A stretch of 64,000 nt of DNA from the NCBI GenBank assembly GCA_016718205.1, contig JADKEB010000008.1, positions 62,001 through 126,000 of the forward strand. Reading direction: 5' to 3'. Positions 9,286 to 17,614 of the stretch are shown here, piece by piece. The notes under the pieces are model-generated. The model was not told where the DNA came from. It saw only the letters and a program-made list of their open reading frames with translations, and did no database searches. Each line of letters begins with the position of its first letter. The first letter of the stretch is position 1. Origin of the DNA: Saprospiraceae bacterium. Lineage in GTDB: Bacteria; Bacteroidota; Bacteroidia; Chitinophagales; Saprospiraceae. The position numbers and the translations under genes are program-made.

Positions 9286-9330
9286 GTCAAAACCCGGTTA
9301 TGTCGAAAGACGAGCCGGGTTTTGACTTTT
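9286..9330 (+). terminator. Rho-independent terminator after the E2 gene
   Basis: A perfect 12-base stem (GTCAAAACCCGG at 9286-9297 and CCGGGTTTTGAC at 9315-9326) is followed by TTTT, 25 bases after the E2 stop codon. Confidence 0.85.
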
Positions 9331-9371
9331 ATTCATTTTTAGCTTATTGCCTTATCAATATCAATAATATC

Positions 9372-9491
9372 GGGTGTATACCTTTTTTGCACTGAAATTG
9401 TTTAAACTGCCCGCAACCCCTGCCTGACTACGTAGGCAGGCAGGCTCATTCCCACGCAAATCGTGGCAAGCTCTGAAGAGGCTGTCAAGCT
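9372..9491. repeat. Partial copy of the GGGTGTAT inverted-repeat element (core type B)
   Basis: It starts GGGTGTATACC and then matches about 120 bases of the complete element at 28031-28251. The match includes a near-palindrome (CCTGCCTGACTACGTAGGCA and onward) and the segment CTCATTCCCACGCAAATCGT. The matching stops near 9491, and no right-hand GGGATACACCC end is present, so this copy is decayed or truncated. The rest of the 9492-9588 gap shows nothing recognisable. Confidence 0.75.
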
Positions 9492-9588
9492 AAATAGATA
9501 GCTCTCCTATGATCGTACCCAGGATCAACCCTTCGACAGCGCAAGTTGCAACTTGTGTCTTCTAACCTACCCAAAACCACAGAATAGA

Positions 9589-11520
9589 TCATTGTGTTAT
9601 ATCCTTTGATGCTCCAATATAAAACTTGTCGTTTATCATCCTATTATTAAATATCTGGATTGCTTTGAGCATATTTTCTTCAGAATGGGCTATTGCTGCT
9701 TTTATTCCACCTTTATCTTTTAAATTGTTTTTCTGTAATTGGTCAGCTTGCCAGTTGTATATTCCAACTATATTTTCTCCGTTATATTGAAGATAATACT
9801 GCTGATCCATGAAGTGATAGATACCACCGTGATATGCGATTGATTTCCCACTACACCTGGTAGAAAAAAGATCTCTACCCAATGAAAAATAGGAAGTTGT
9901 TGTCTTTACATAATTGAGAAGAGTAGGCATAATGTCTATTTGGGCAGCAACGCTATCAGACACACCTTTGAAGTCACCTTTGGGACTATAAAATATGATG
10001 GGTATTCGAAAGTCATCCATTTTACTTCCTTTCTTTATATTGGGACCTGTGTGATCACCAGTGATAACAAAAATCGTATTTTGATACCAATCCTTTTTAT
10101 TGATTGACTCAAAGAACTCCAATAAAGCTGCATCTTCATACTTGAGCAAAGCTTTTACCGGATGTCCTGATGTGGCAAATTGTTCTTTCAGTTCGGAAGG
10201 AAGTTTAAAAGGAGAGTGCGGATTCATGGTCAATACGGCTGCTACAAAGGGTGGAGAGATGGTTGATAGTTTGTTTGCCATAAAAGGAAAAAATTTATGA
10301 TCCCAAATACCCCAGGTACCATCAAAATCCTTTGGATCCGGATAATCTTCTTTTCCATAATACTTATCAAAGCCAGTACTGGAACAGAATGAACTGAAAC
10401 CCATGGTACCCGTCATCCCGGCATGGAAAAATGCAGAAGTGTATCCTTCAATTTTTAATATCGAAGCCAAACTGTTGATTTTATGGGAGGAGTATCGCGA
10501 AAAAATGTATGGGTCTTCCATCATTGCAGGCACTGATGCAAGTACAGCAGGTACTCCGGTAACCGATTCCTTTGCATTGGCAAAAGCATTGGTAAAGACC
10601 ATACCATTTTTCATCAGTGAATCCAAAAAAGGAGTCTCGACAGCACCACCAAAGTATTTCAAATATGATTTTGATAAGCTCTCGACTATGATGATGACTA
10701 TATTGGGCTTATTCATCAAAGTATCCTGACCTGATGCTATATGTACTCCTGATTGACAATCTTTAATGTCTTCCAATTTATAATACTGCACATCAGTGAG
10801 TGATCCTTTGTCTAATGTCTGTAAAACAGAGAACGGACTGTTCAATACAACATGACTATTTACTGCCCCTGCTACTTCTGATGCTTGGATGACACCTATA
10901 GGTCTAAGCTGAAAACCACCACGTGCCCCTATCACAAATATGCAGGTCGTCATCAGAGGAAACACAGCCGATGTATAAGAAAGTCTGATATCTTGTGGTT
11001 GAGAACTTAGTTTTTGAAATTCCTTGCAACTGATCCTGATAAAAACATATATAAACAGACCAAATGCGAGCCAGACAGGTGAATACTCCATCAAAAATGT
11101 AGGTAATAGATCGAATAATTCGCTTCCTTTATCCCCTGTAACAAATAGAAATGCGTCTGATTGCATTCTTTTTTGAGAAAACGGGAAATAAACTATATCA
11201 ACGCTATTGATGAGTATAAAAAATATGTTAATTCCCAAAAATAAATACTTGAAGATAGACTGAAAAGATTTTAACGCCAATACTTTTAAAGGTAGCATCA
11301 GCATTAATACAAATAAGATATTGACAAGGAAAATAGCAGATACGTCAAACCGCAAACCATAGATCATGACAATAAAAAATGTCCTAAAATCATCTATAGC
11401 AAGATCCGGTTTGTTGTAGACAATAAAACCAAGCCTGCAAACTGTGTAAATAAGCAGTATTGTAGCCATAAGGCGCATCAAAATACCTGCTCTAAATTTG
11501 AATTCTCTAAGTTTTTGCAT
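9589..11520 (-). CDS. LtaS-like membrane sulfatase-fold enzyme
   Basis: This is a 643-residue integral membrane protein of the LTA synthase/phosphoglycerol transferase type in the alkaline phosphatase superfamily. Five N-terminal transmembrane helices (about 15-240) precede an extracytoplasmic sulfatase domain. That domain begins with NIVIIIVESLSKSYLKYFGG (about 272, the E being a metal ligand). NAKESVTGVPAVLASVP carries the candidate nucleophilic threonine at the usual LtaS position, and GDHTGPN (about 487) supplies a metal-binding D-H pair. In Gram-negative Bacteroidota such enzymes are thought to transfer phospho-head-groups onto envelope glycans or lipids; the substrate here is unknown. 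A -7-like TACCTTTG is on the minus strand at 11582-11589. Confidence 0.88.
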   Translation of the reverse strand: MQKLREFKFRAGILMRLMATILLIYTVCRLGFIVYNKPDLAIDDFRTFFIVMIYGLRFDVSAIFLVNILFVLMLMLPLKVLALKSFQSIFKYLFLGINIFFILINSVDIVYFPFSQKRMQSDAFLFVTGDKGSELFDLLPTFLMEYSPVWLAFGLFIYVFIRISCKEFQKLSSQPQDIRLSYTSAVFPLMTTCIFVIGARGGFQLRPIGVIQASEVAGAVNSHVVLNSPFSVLQTLDKGSLTDVQYYKLEDIKDCQSGVHIASGQDTLMNKPNIVIIIVESLSKSYLKYFGGAVETPFLDSLMKNGMVFTNAFANAKESVTGVPAVLASVPAMMEDPYIFSRYSSHKINSLASILKIEGYTSAFFHAGMTGTMGFSSFCSSTGFDKYYGKEDYPDPKDFDGTWGIWDHKFFPFMANKLSTISPPFVAAVLTMNPHSPFKLPSELKEQFATSGHPVKALLKYEDAALLEFFESINKKDWYQNTIFVITGDHTGPNIKKGSKMDDFRIPIIFYSPKGDFKGVSDSVAAQIDIMPTLLNYVKTTTSYFSLGRDLFSTRCSGKSIAYHGGIYHFMDQQYYLQYNGENIVGIYNWQADQLQKNNLKDKGGIKAAIAHSEENMLKAIQIFNNRMINDKFYIGASKDITQ

Positions 11521-11581
11521 AGTTTAGGAACCAATTTTGGTTTTTAATTTTAGTATACATACAAATGGAGGACATAATAAA

Positions 11582-11589
11582 CAAAGGTA
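11582..11589 (-). promoter_or_regulatory. Candidate -7 box of the LtaS-like gene
   Basis: The minus strand reads TACCTTTG, matching TAnnTTTG, about 60 bases before the ATG at 11520. Confidence 0.35.
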
Positions 11590-11788
11590 AATTTTTTAAA
11601 TTTTTTAATCATAAAAAACTCATAAAATGATAAGTTCTACCATGATTTAAATGTAAATTTTATCTAATAAAGCGGCTTATTCAAGTCCGATTGCAAACCT
11701 TGGAAGGTAGGTAGAGTGACAATAAAACACACCCCCAAAACTTTTACACCCATTTTTTGTACATATTGGAGTTAAAAAATTTATACGC

Positions 11789-12085
11789 ATGTCTGTAGCT
11801 TTGTTATCTTCTTCATTGGGCAGGTTTCGTTTGGTGGCTTTTGTAGAAGGATGTTCTTACTTATTACTCGGTGTCACGATGGTGCTCAAATATCAATGCG
11901 GCATGCCGAAACCCAACTATGTAGTAGGTATGGCTCATGGAGTACTTTTTATAATTTATGTAAGTCTCTTGGCGCAGGTTGGCTTTCAATACAAATGGAG
12001 TCGATGGAAAATGATGGCAGCTTTTGTAGCCTCACTCCTACCCTTAGGCACTTTTTATGCCGATGTCAAGTGGTTCAGAGAGTAG
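11789..12085 (+). CDS. DUF3817-type small membrane protein
   Basis: This is a 98-residue protein with three hydrophobic helices and the family pattern: LGRFRLVAFVEGCSYLLLG at the start, KPNYVVGMAHGVLFIIYV in the middle, and LPLGTFYADVKW at the end. This is the DUF3817 (YdzA-like) family of unknown function. Length is normal for the family. It is flanked by genes on the opposite strand and appears to be monocistronic. Confidence 0.85.
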   Translation: MSVALLSSSLGRFRLVAFVEGCSYLLLGVTMVLKYQCGMPKPNYVVGMAHGVLFIIYVSLLAQVGFQYKWSRWKMMAAFVASLLPLGTFYADVKWFRE

Positions 12086-12167
12086 ATTTTATAACCAGTG
12101 AAATTGATAAATTACTTAAGAATACTCCTTCATTTAAATCAAACAGTAAATGATTTTTAACTATACC

Positions 12168-12938
12168 TCACTCCACCCAGACTTCATCCACAAAAAACCA
12201 GGCAGGCAACCCACGTCCATCATGCCAGTCCGGGATAGACGCCAAAGGATCAATGACCAGTTTTAATTGACCGTATTTATTTTTGTTAAATTTCAAAGTA
12301 TATTTCATATGATTGGAGACACTTTTTTGTGTAGTGTCATTAAAAATATTTTGTACAAGCAAATTATGGTTTTCATCATATACTGAAATTTTGGATGGCC
12401 CAAAAATCCAGGCTCCTTGGTTTATTAAATTTGAGAAGTGGATAGTTGAAATATTCTCATTTACTTCTGGCTTTATGACCATTTCTATGGGTCCTTTGTC
12501 ATATCCTAAGTACCTGTTGGAATAAGACATATCGCCAAACTGACCATCAAACATAGTTTTATTACCTTCCCCAGTATACTTGGGATTGGGATCTGATATA
12601 TTGTAGCTCAAAATCTTTTTTCCACGATCTACAAAAGTCGCTGTGATTGTTTCTGATGAAGCAAAATCCTTATGAAAAACTTTGGCCTTTATTATCGTAG
12701 GTTTGCTCACTTTAATAGGTTTTCTATAACGTTTACTTTTTATGGTAGGTTCTGCCCCATCTTGAGTAAATCTAATATCAGTGTTGACCATTCTGAAATC
12801 CAATATCAAGTTTTGTGGGTTATCCTTGCTAACCATAGCCATATGAATATTGGTTTTGGGTTGACTGAGTTGAAGTGGTTGAGCAAAACCACTACAAGCC
12901 AGACCACATAAAAATATCCAATGTATTACTTTAAACAT
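12168..12938 (-). CDS. Secreted protein with chitobiase C-terminal-type domain and carbohydrate-binding-like C-terminus
   Basis: I start this gene at the ATG at 12938. The open frame runs further upstream, but that part only shadows the NHL gene. The 256-residue product has a signal peptide (WIFLCGLACSGFAQ) and a CHB_HEX_C-type domain (IRFTQDGAEPTIKSKRYRKP). It then has a C-terminal module of about 130 residues ending IPDWHDGRGLPAWFFVDEVW. The same pair of modules ends the 713-residue protein at 15473-17614 (IPDWHPGKGEKGWLFIDEIF), so the two are partial paralogues. The start overlaps the NHL gene's stop by eight bases, implying translational coupling. The module is probably a glycan-binding jelly roll; that is inference. 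Confidence 0.75.
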   Translation of the reverse strand: MFKVIHWIFLCGLACSGFAQPLQLSQPKTNIHMAMVSKDNPQNLILDFRMVNTDIRFTQDGAEPTIKSKRYRKPIKVSKPTIIKAKVFHKDFASSETITATFVDRGKKILSYNISDPNPKYTGEGNKTMFDGQFGDMSYSNRYLGYDKGPIEMVIKPEVNENISTIHFSNLINQGAWIFGPSKISVYDENHNLLVQNIFNDTTQKSVSNHMKYTLKFNKNKYGQLKLVIDPLASIPDWHDGRGLPAWFFVDEVWVE

Positions 12939-13953
12939 AAGGTGTAAATTTATACGGTAAGACCTGTCCACTGTTCCATTGACATACGTAAAGACTGCCT
13001 TCATCATCCACCAACACATCATGCGGATGCTTGAAAAGTTGAACTGTCTGATAACTTTCTTTGCACATTTTTCCATCATAGGCTGGAGTAGAACCACCCG
13101 GAGCAGAAATCAGTTTATTGTCCTTATCCAAAATGATCACAAAACCTGTCTCTGCATTGCCTGTGCTGCCCGAAGTCAATACCGCTGCATATAAATAATC
13201 TCCTTTGATCACCGGTCTGCAGACATTCGCTCCGGGCAATGAGATGGTTTCTAAATACTTGCCGTCTATACTGAATCTTTTGAAGCAACATCGGTTTCTG
13301 TCAGTGATGATCAAGGTAGGAGTACTATTTCTGGTATCGATGCATATACCGTGCGCATTGTCCAGATGTTTTTCTGCAAGTCCACGACCGCCGAATACAT
13401 TTTTTAACTTCCCATCCTTGTCATAATGTGAGATATACTGCGCTCCATATCCATCTGCTACGTATATTTCTCCGTTTGAAGTGACAGCTGTTTCTGTAGG
13501 GACGAATTCGCTTTCATTTTGATATTTTTCAGATTCCCGTGGATAATTCCATGTCTTTATGATCTTTCCATCCAGGGTCGTTTTGAAAAATTGATGTCTA
13601 TCTGTATCCGTGACCAATAAAAATTCATCTCCTTTGACCCCGCCAATTGTCAATCCATGACCACCTGGAAACTCATTGCCATAATGTGCCTTTATTTTTC
13701 CACTTTTGGACATTCTGATGAAATTGTTTCGGGTATCATTGGTTAGTAAGATGATATCCTTATCTCCTGTAAAGACCATTTCATGGCAGTCTTTGACTTT
13801 GGGTAAGTTTGCATTGCCATACAACCAGTTTTTATCCCAGGTATATTTTTTCTCATTGTGGCCGAAAATGGGTTTTGACATATCTAATGGTGATATGAAT
13901 GGTAAAGCGGCACATAATGTGGCAGTTTGAGAAAGGAAGGTTCTTCTGTGCAT
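12931..13953 (-). CDS. TAT-exported NHL-repeat beta-propeller protein
   Basis: This is a 340-residue protein starting MHRRTFLSQTATLCAALPF, a twin-arginine signal with the RRTFLSQ box, so the product is probably exported folded. The rest is a six-bladed beta-propeller with NHL-type repeats (for example NGEIYVADGYGAQYISHYDKDG, LDNAHGICIDTR, FKHPHDVLVDDEGSLYVCQW), resembling peptidyl-alpha-hydroxyglycine lyase-like propellers. An enzymatic role is not certain. It is the first gene of a two-gene unit with the chitobiase-domain gene. A -7-like TACCTTTG is on the minus strand at 13970-13977, 16 bases before the ATG. Confidence 0.8.
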   Translation of the reverse strand: MHRRTFLSQTATLCAALPFISPLDMSKPIFGHNEKKYTWDKNWLYGNANLPKVKDCHEMVFTGDKDIILLTNDTRNNFIRMSKSGKIKAHYGNEFPGGHGLTIGGVKGDEFLLVTDTDRHQFFKTTLDGKIIKTWNYPRESEKYQNESEFVPTETAVTSNGEIYVADGYGAQYISHYDKDGKLKNVFGGRGLAEKHLDNAHGICIDTRNSTPTLIITDRNRCCFKRFSIDGKYLETISLPGANVCRPVIKGDYLYAAVLTSGSTGNAETGFVIILDKDNKLISAPGGSTPAYDGKMCKESYQTVQLFKHPHDVLVDDEGSLYVCQWNSGQVLPYKFTPYV

Positions 13954-13969
13954 GGGTAATTAACTGTTA

Positions 13970-13977
13970 CAAAGGTA
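13970..13977 (-). promoter_or_regulatory. Candidate -7 box of the NHL gene pair
   Basis: The minus strand reads TACCTTTG, matching TAnnTTTG, 16 bases from the ATG at 13953. Confidence 0.4.
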
Positions 13978-14005
13978 CTTATTTAAAAATATTCTTTAAA
14001 GGTAT

Positions 14006-14013
14006 TATATTTG
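14006..14013 (+). promoter_or_regulatory. Candidate -7 box for the Fic gene
   Basis: TATATTTG matches TAnnTTTG on the plus strand, 70 bases before the TTG start at 14084. Together with the minus-strand box at 13970-13977 it would make a compact divergent promoter region. Confidence 0.3.
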
Positions 14014-14083
14014 CAAAATTAAACAAAGATAATACTTGTTTGAATAGTTTAGAGAAATTGTTTCATTAACATATTAGTAAATT

Positions 14084-15448
14084 TTGAATCTTAAATTCAC
14101 AAAAATAGATATACTGAAAAAGGAATGTTTATCTTTTGCAATGTCTCCAAAGGATCAAAATCGATTAGATGAAAAATTTCGTTTAGAATTTAATTACAAT
14201 TCTAATCACCTTGAGGGAAATACAATTACGTATCAGGATACTAAAGCCTTGTTACTGAAAGATATCGTTTCTGGTACTACTTATACTTTCAGAGAGCTTG
14301 AAGAAATGAAAGCACATGATATTGCATTTGAAGTTGTAAAACAATGGGCTTTGGATTTTTCAAGAGCATTGACACAGGGAGACATCAGGGAACTCAATAG
14401 ATTGATTCTTGTAAAGGATTTTTGGAAAGATGCTCAGACTAACGACGGACAACCTTCAAGAAAAATGATAAAAGTGGGTGAATATAAAGATACTCCTAAT
14501 TCCGTCAGACTCCAAAATGGAGAAGTATTTCATTATGCGGAGCCCATCGAAGTGCCCGCAAAAATGAAAGATTTATTAGATTGGTACACTAACAACAATT
14601 CAATAATTCATCCTTTAGAATTAGCATCGGAATTTCATCACGAATTTGTGCTGATTCACCCTTTTGATGATGGTAACGGAAGGATTTCCAGATTATTAAT
14701 GAATTATATTTTTATTAGGAATGGATTTCCTCCTGTTGTAATAAAATCTTTAGATAAGCAAAAATATCTTAATGCGCTGCGATTGGCAGATATAGGCAAA
14801 ATGGATGCATTTGTGGATTTCATTGCTGATCAACTAATTTGGAGCCTAGAGATATCATTGATGGCGGCTAAAGGTGAAAGCATTGACGAAAAAGGTGATT
14901 TCAAGAAAAAAATAGATTTGCTTACTAAAAAGAATGAAATAATCAGTGATGTATCCGGAAAATATTCAATAAAAGCAGTCGATAATCTTATGAATGGTTC
15001 TATCAAAGATTTGTTTATCGAACTTGAAAAAGTGCTTTTAGAATTTGATAAATTTTACAATGAAAGAAAAATACACTACTTTATAAAGGATCATGAAGAA
15101 TCAATTGTTAACCCGCTTGAATTAATACCCAATTACTTTAATCATACCAAAAGGTCAGAATATTATTTGAGTGAAAAAATTAGAGATTTTAGAGTAGCTG
15201 TTGACTCATTTTATTTTTACATAATACTTGATATAACTATTGGAAAAAATCAATTCTCTTCTAAAATTAAATCTGAAATATATACATTTAACTTTTTTAC
15301 TAACAGAATTCAATTTATATCTAATAACGGAAAACTATCATTATATTTTACTTATAATAATGGATTAAGTACTGAAGATATTGAAACCATAATGGAGTTT
15401 ATTGGAAATGATCTATTAAGTAAAATGAATGATAAAATTGACATGTAG
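14084..15448 (+). CDS. Fic-domain protein with N-terminal inhibitory helix (likely AMP transferase)
   Basis: Fic enzymes usually transfer AMP from ATP to a hydroxyl side chain of a target protein. The complete active-site motif HPFDDGNGRISR is at 192-203 with catalytic H192. Upstream, SNHLEGN (40-46) fits the auto-inhibitory (S/T)xxxE(G/N) helix, so this is a class II self-inhibited Fic protein with inhibitory E44. The C-terminal ~200 residues are not a recognised domain. No ATG is available at the expected N-terminus: the frame opens with TTG at 14084 after a stop at 14078, and the first ATG (codon 20) would remove the first helix. I prefer TTG. It points opposite to, and separates, two gene groups with shared modules (12168-13953 and 15473-21383). 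Confidence 0.88.
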   Translation: MNLKFTKIDILKKECLSFAMSPKDQNRLDEKFRLEFNYNSNHLEGNTITYQDTKALLLKDIVSGTTYTFRELEEMKAHDIAFEVVKQWALDFSRALTQGDIRELNRLILVKDFWKDAQTNDGQPSRKMIKVGEYKDTPNSVRLQNGEVFHYAEPIEVPAKMKDLLDWYTNNNSIIHPLELASEFHHEFVLIHPFDDGNGRISRLLMNYIFIRNGFPPVVIKSLDKQKYLNALRLADIGKMDAFVDFIADQLIWSLEISLMAAKGESIDEKGDFKKKIDLLTKKNEIISDVSGKYSIKAVDNLMNGSIKDLFIELEKVLLEFDKFYNERKIHYFIKDHEESIVNPLELIPNYFNHTKRSEYYLSEKIRDFRVAVDSFYFYIILDITIGKNQFSSKIKSEIYTFNFFTNRIQFISNNGKLSLYFTYNNGLSTEDIETIMEFIGNDLLSKMNDKIDM

Positions 15449-15472
15449 AAGAATTTTGTTCTTCATCTCTTC

Positions 15473-17614
15473 TCACTTATCATAAAAAAAGATCTCATCA
15501 ATAAACAACCATCCTTTTTCTCCTTTACCGGGATGCCAGTCCGGTATGCGCGGAAGATTTTGAGCTTCTATCTTGTAGTATTTGTATGACTGACCTTTCA
15601 GTGGTATATGGATGACTTCAGACTTGACCTGATCTTTCCTGTTTTTGTTGAGCGGAGATATTTTTTGACTGGATAAAATTTGAAACTCCTTCTTATCATT
15701 ACTTCCGAAAACACTTACAGCAACAGGCGGGAATACATACTGTGGAACCTGGAGTCCATAGCAAAAAGATATCTTAGTTAAGGCTATTGAATTCTCATAT
15801 TCAAAAATGGCTGAAAAAGGATTTTCTCTGAATGCAATCCAGTTGGGATCAGGGAGATTCATGATAGGTGCTCTCTTTCCGTTGATAAATGTAAGGGCAC
15901 CTTCACCTTTGTACTGCGCATTTGCCTGGCTTAGCAAGGTACTCTTGTCAGGTGTAGCACCACTTTCAAAAAGTGAAAACGTCACCACATCACTTGCAAA
16001 CCAACCATCCTTGACCGCCACAGCTTTGACATCTGTAGATGATCGGATGGTAAATGGTTTTGTGTATTCCGCTCCATTCAATGAATCAGGTTCTGTGCCA
16101 TCGAGTGTATATTTGATCTGCGTTCCTTTGATGTAGTGTTTTAATTCAATCTCTTCACTCGATTTCACTAAGTAGCTTTCATTGATCATTAATGGAGGTG
16201 ACAATTTGATTTTCAAATCTTCACTTGCTAATTTATTGAAAGTGATAGCGGGATATTTTTTTTGCCATTCACTTACTGTTTGATCGGGAATTTTAGTGTC
16301 TGAAATAAAGATTTGCTTCAATGTCTTAATATTCCCGAATAGCGGCTCTATAGCTTTGGTGACATTTGTATTGGCCAATGAAAGATCTTCCAAATGGCCC
16401 AAAGACGCCAGCTTGAGTACACCTTGATCAGTGATTTTTGTACCATTGAGAATAAGTTTTTCCAAAACTGTAAATTGCGAAACAGATTCAAGATCAGCAT
16501 CAGTCACAGGCATATCTGCCAAGTGAAGATGGATGAGTTGTTGTTTTGCTTTAAGTAGTGTTTTAAGATGCTCCGGTGAGTAAGCTGATGCCAAAAACAA
16601 TGATGCCTTTACCGCAGGACTTCCTGCATTCAATGGTCTCACCGACATATAGTGGGTATTAAAAGAAGCCAATGTTTTGCTGTCCAAATCAGAAAAAGTA
16701 TAAATCTTATCTTTTTTTGTTTTTACTTTTGCTTCGTACAATTTTCTGAGTGGTTCTTCTGCTACATAAGCGTTTGCGGTCTTTGAGTAAGAAGCTCCGG
16801 CATTGATCCAGGCGATCAATATCTCTTTTTCCTGAGCTGTAAGTTGCGGTTTACCGTCAGGTGGCATATGTTTTTCATCTTCTATGGGCAACAAAAAACT
16901 CTGAACCATAAAACTGCTGTCAGCATTACCTGGTATCAGGATACGACCTGACTCTCCACCTTTCATCATGGATACTGAGTCTGTCATGATGAGTTCACCT
17001 TTGGTTTTTTCTTCATTATGACAATTATAGCATTTCTTTTCCAAAATAGGCTCTACCAATGAAGTAAATACTGTAGTGTTACTGTCTACGGCAATATCAT
17101 CACTGTCGCTTTTGGGAAATAAAAACGATTTGCCATGAGTGATTTCGGCACCTTTGTGTCCGGCTATAATAAGTAGGATGGTATTGATAGCAAGTAAAAC
17201 TTTGCCTAATGCGGTGAACTTGCTCCCAATAGTGTACAAGAGATAAACACCCATGGCAAATCCAAACCCTGTATTGCGATGGAAAGCCAGCTCGGAAATA
17301 TCATATGCTGCCGGCTCATGTGAAAGCAATGATCCCGAAATAGCTGTAATAAAAGCAAAAAAACCAGTGACTAATAGTATAAAATCCAATACCCGATCAA
17401 AATCCGGCGCAGAAAAACTATTCTTAAGCAAATATAAAAGTAAATATATCACAAACATGCCAATAGGCAAATGCAACATCAACGGATGCATCCTTCCAGC
17501 GACCTTCAATATTTCCGGCACTCCGACAAATGCATCAAAGCCCCAAATAATTGTGGCAAGAATCGCCAGCGCAAAATTAGCGGTAGTAAGAATGTTTTTG
17601 ATCTGCTGCATCAC
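15473..17614 (-). CDS. Membrane DUF2231-like / c-type cytochrome / LRR / chitobiase-C-domain fusion
   Basis: This is a 713-residue mosaic. At 1-165 is a four-helix DUF2231-like membrane domain (HPLMLHLPIG at 43-52 and HKGAEITHG). Next is a Planctomycete-type cytochrome c domain with one haem site (C195 to H199 in CYNCHNE) and the MPPDGKPQLTAQEKEILIAWI ligand/helix region. Leucine-rich repeats follow (about 370-450: LADMPVTDADLESVSQF, LEKLILNGTKITDQGVLKLA). A CHB_HEX_C-type domain is at about 475-545 (IKYTLDGTEPDSLNGAEY), then a C-terminal module ending IPDWHPGKGEKGWLFIDEIF. Its start overlaps the DUF1501 gene by four bases. It is the third gene of a tight operon beginning at 21383. Its redox partner and substrate are unknown. 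Confidence 0.85.
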   Translation of the reverse strand: MMQQIKNILTTANFALAILATIIWGFDAFVGVPEILKVAGRMHPLMLHLPIGMFVIYLLLYLLKNSFSAPDFDRVLDFILLVTGFFAFITAISGSLLSHEPAAYDISELAFHRNTGFGFAMGVYLLYTIGSKFTALGKVLLAINTILLIIAGHKGAEITHGKSFLFPKSDSDDIAVDSNTTVFTSLVEPILEKKCYNCHNEEKTKGELIMTDSVSMMKGGESGRILIPGNADSSFMVQSFLLPIEDEKHMPPDGKPQLTAQEKEILIAWINAGASYSKTANAYVAEEPLRKLYEAKVKTKKDKIYTFSDLDSKTLASFNTHYMSVRPLNAGSPAVKASLFLASAYSPEHLKTLLKAKQQLIHLHLADMPVTDADLESVSQFTVLEKLILNGTKITDQGVLKLASLGHLEDLSLANTNVTKAIEPLFGNIKTLKQIFISDTKIPDQTVSEWQKKYPAITFNKLASEDLKIKLSPPLMINESYLVKSSEEIELKHYIKGTQIKYTLDGTEPDSLNGAEYTKPFTIRSSTDVKAVAVKDGWFASDVVTFSLFESGATPDKSTLLSQANAQYKGEGALTFINGKRAPIMNLPDPNWIAFRENPFSAIFEYENSIALTKISFCYGLQVPQYVFPPVAVSVFGSNDKKEFQILSSQKISPLNKNRKDQVKSEVIHIPLKGQSYKYYKIEAQNLPRIPDWHPGKGEKGWLFIDEIFFYDK

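Noticed and set aside
12939..13097. Upstream extension of the chitobiase-domain gene frame to 13097
   Set aside because: The extra residues only shadow the NHL gene. The ATG at 12938 gives a clean signal peptide and an eight-base overlap with the upstream stop.
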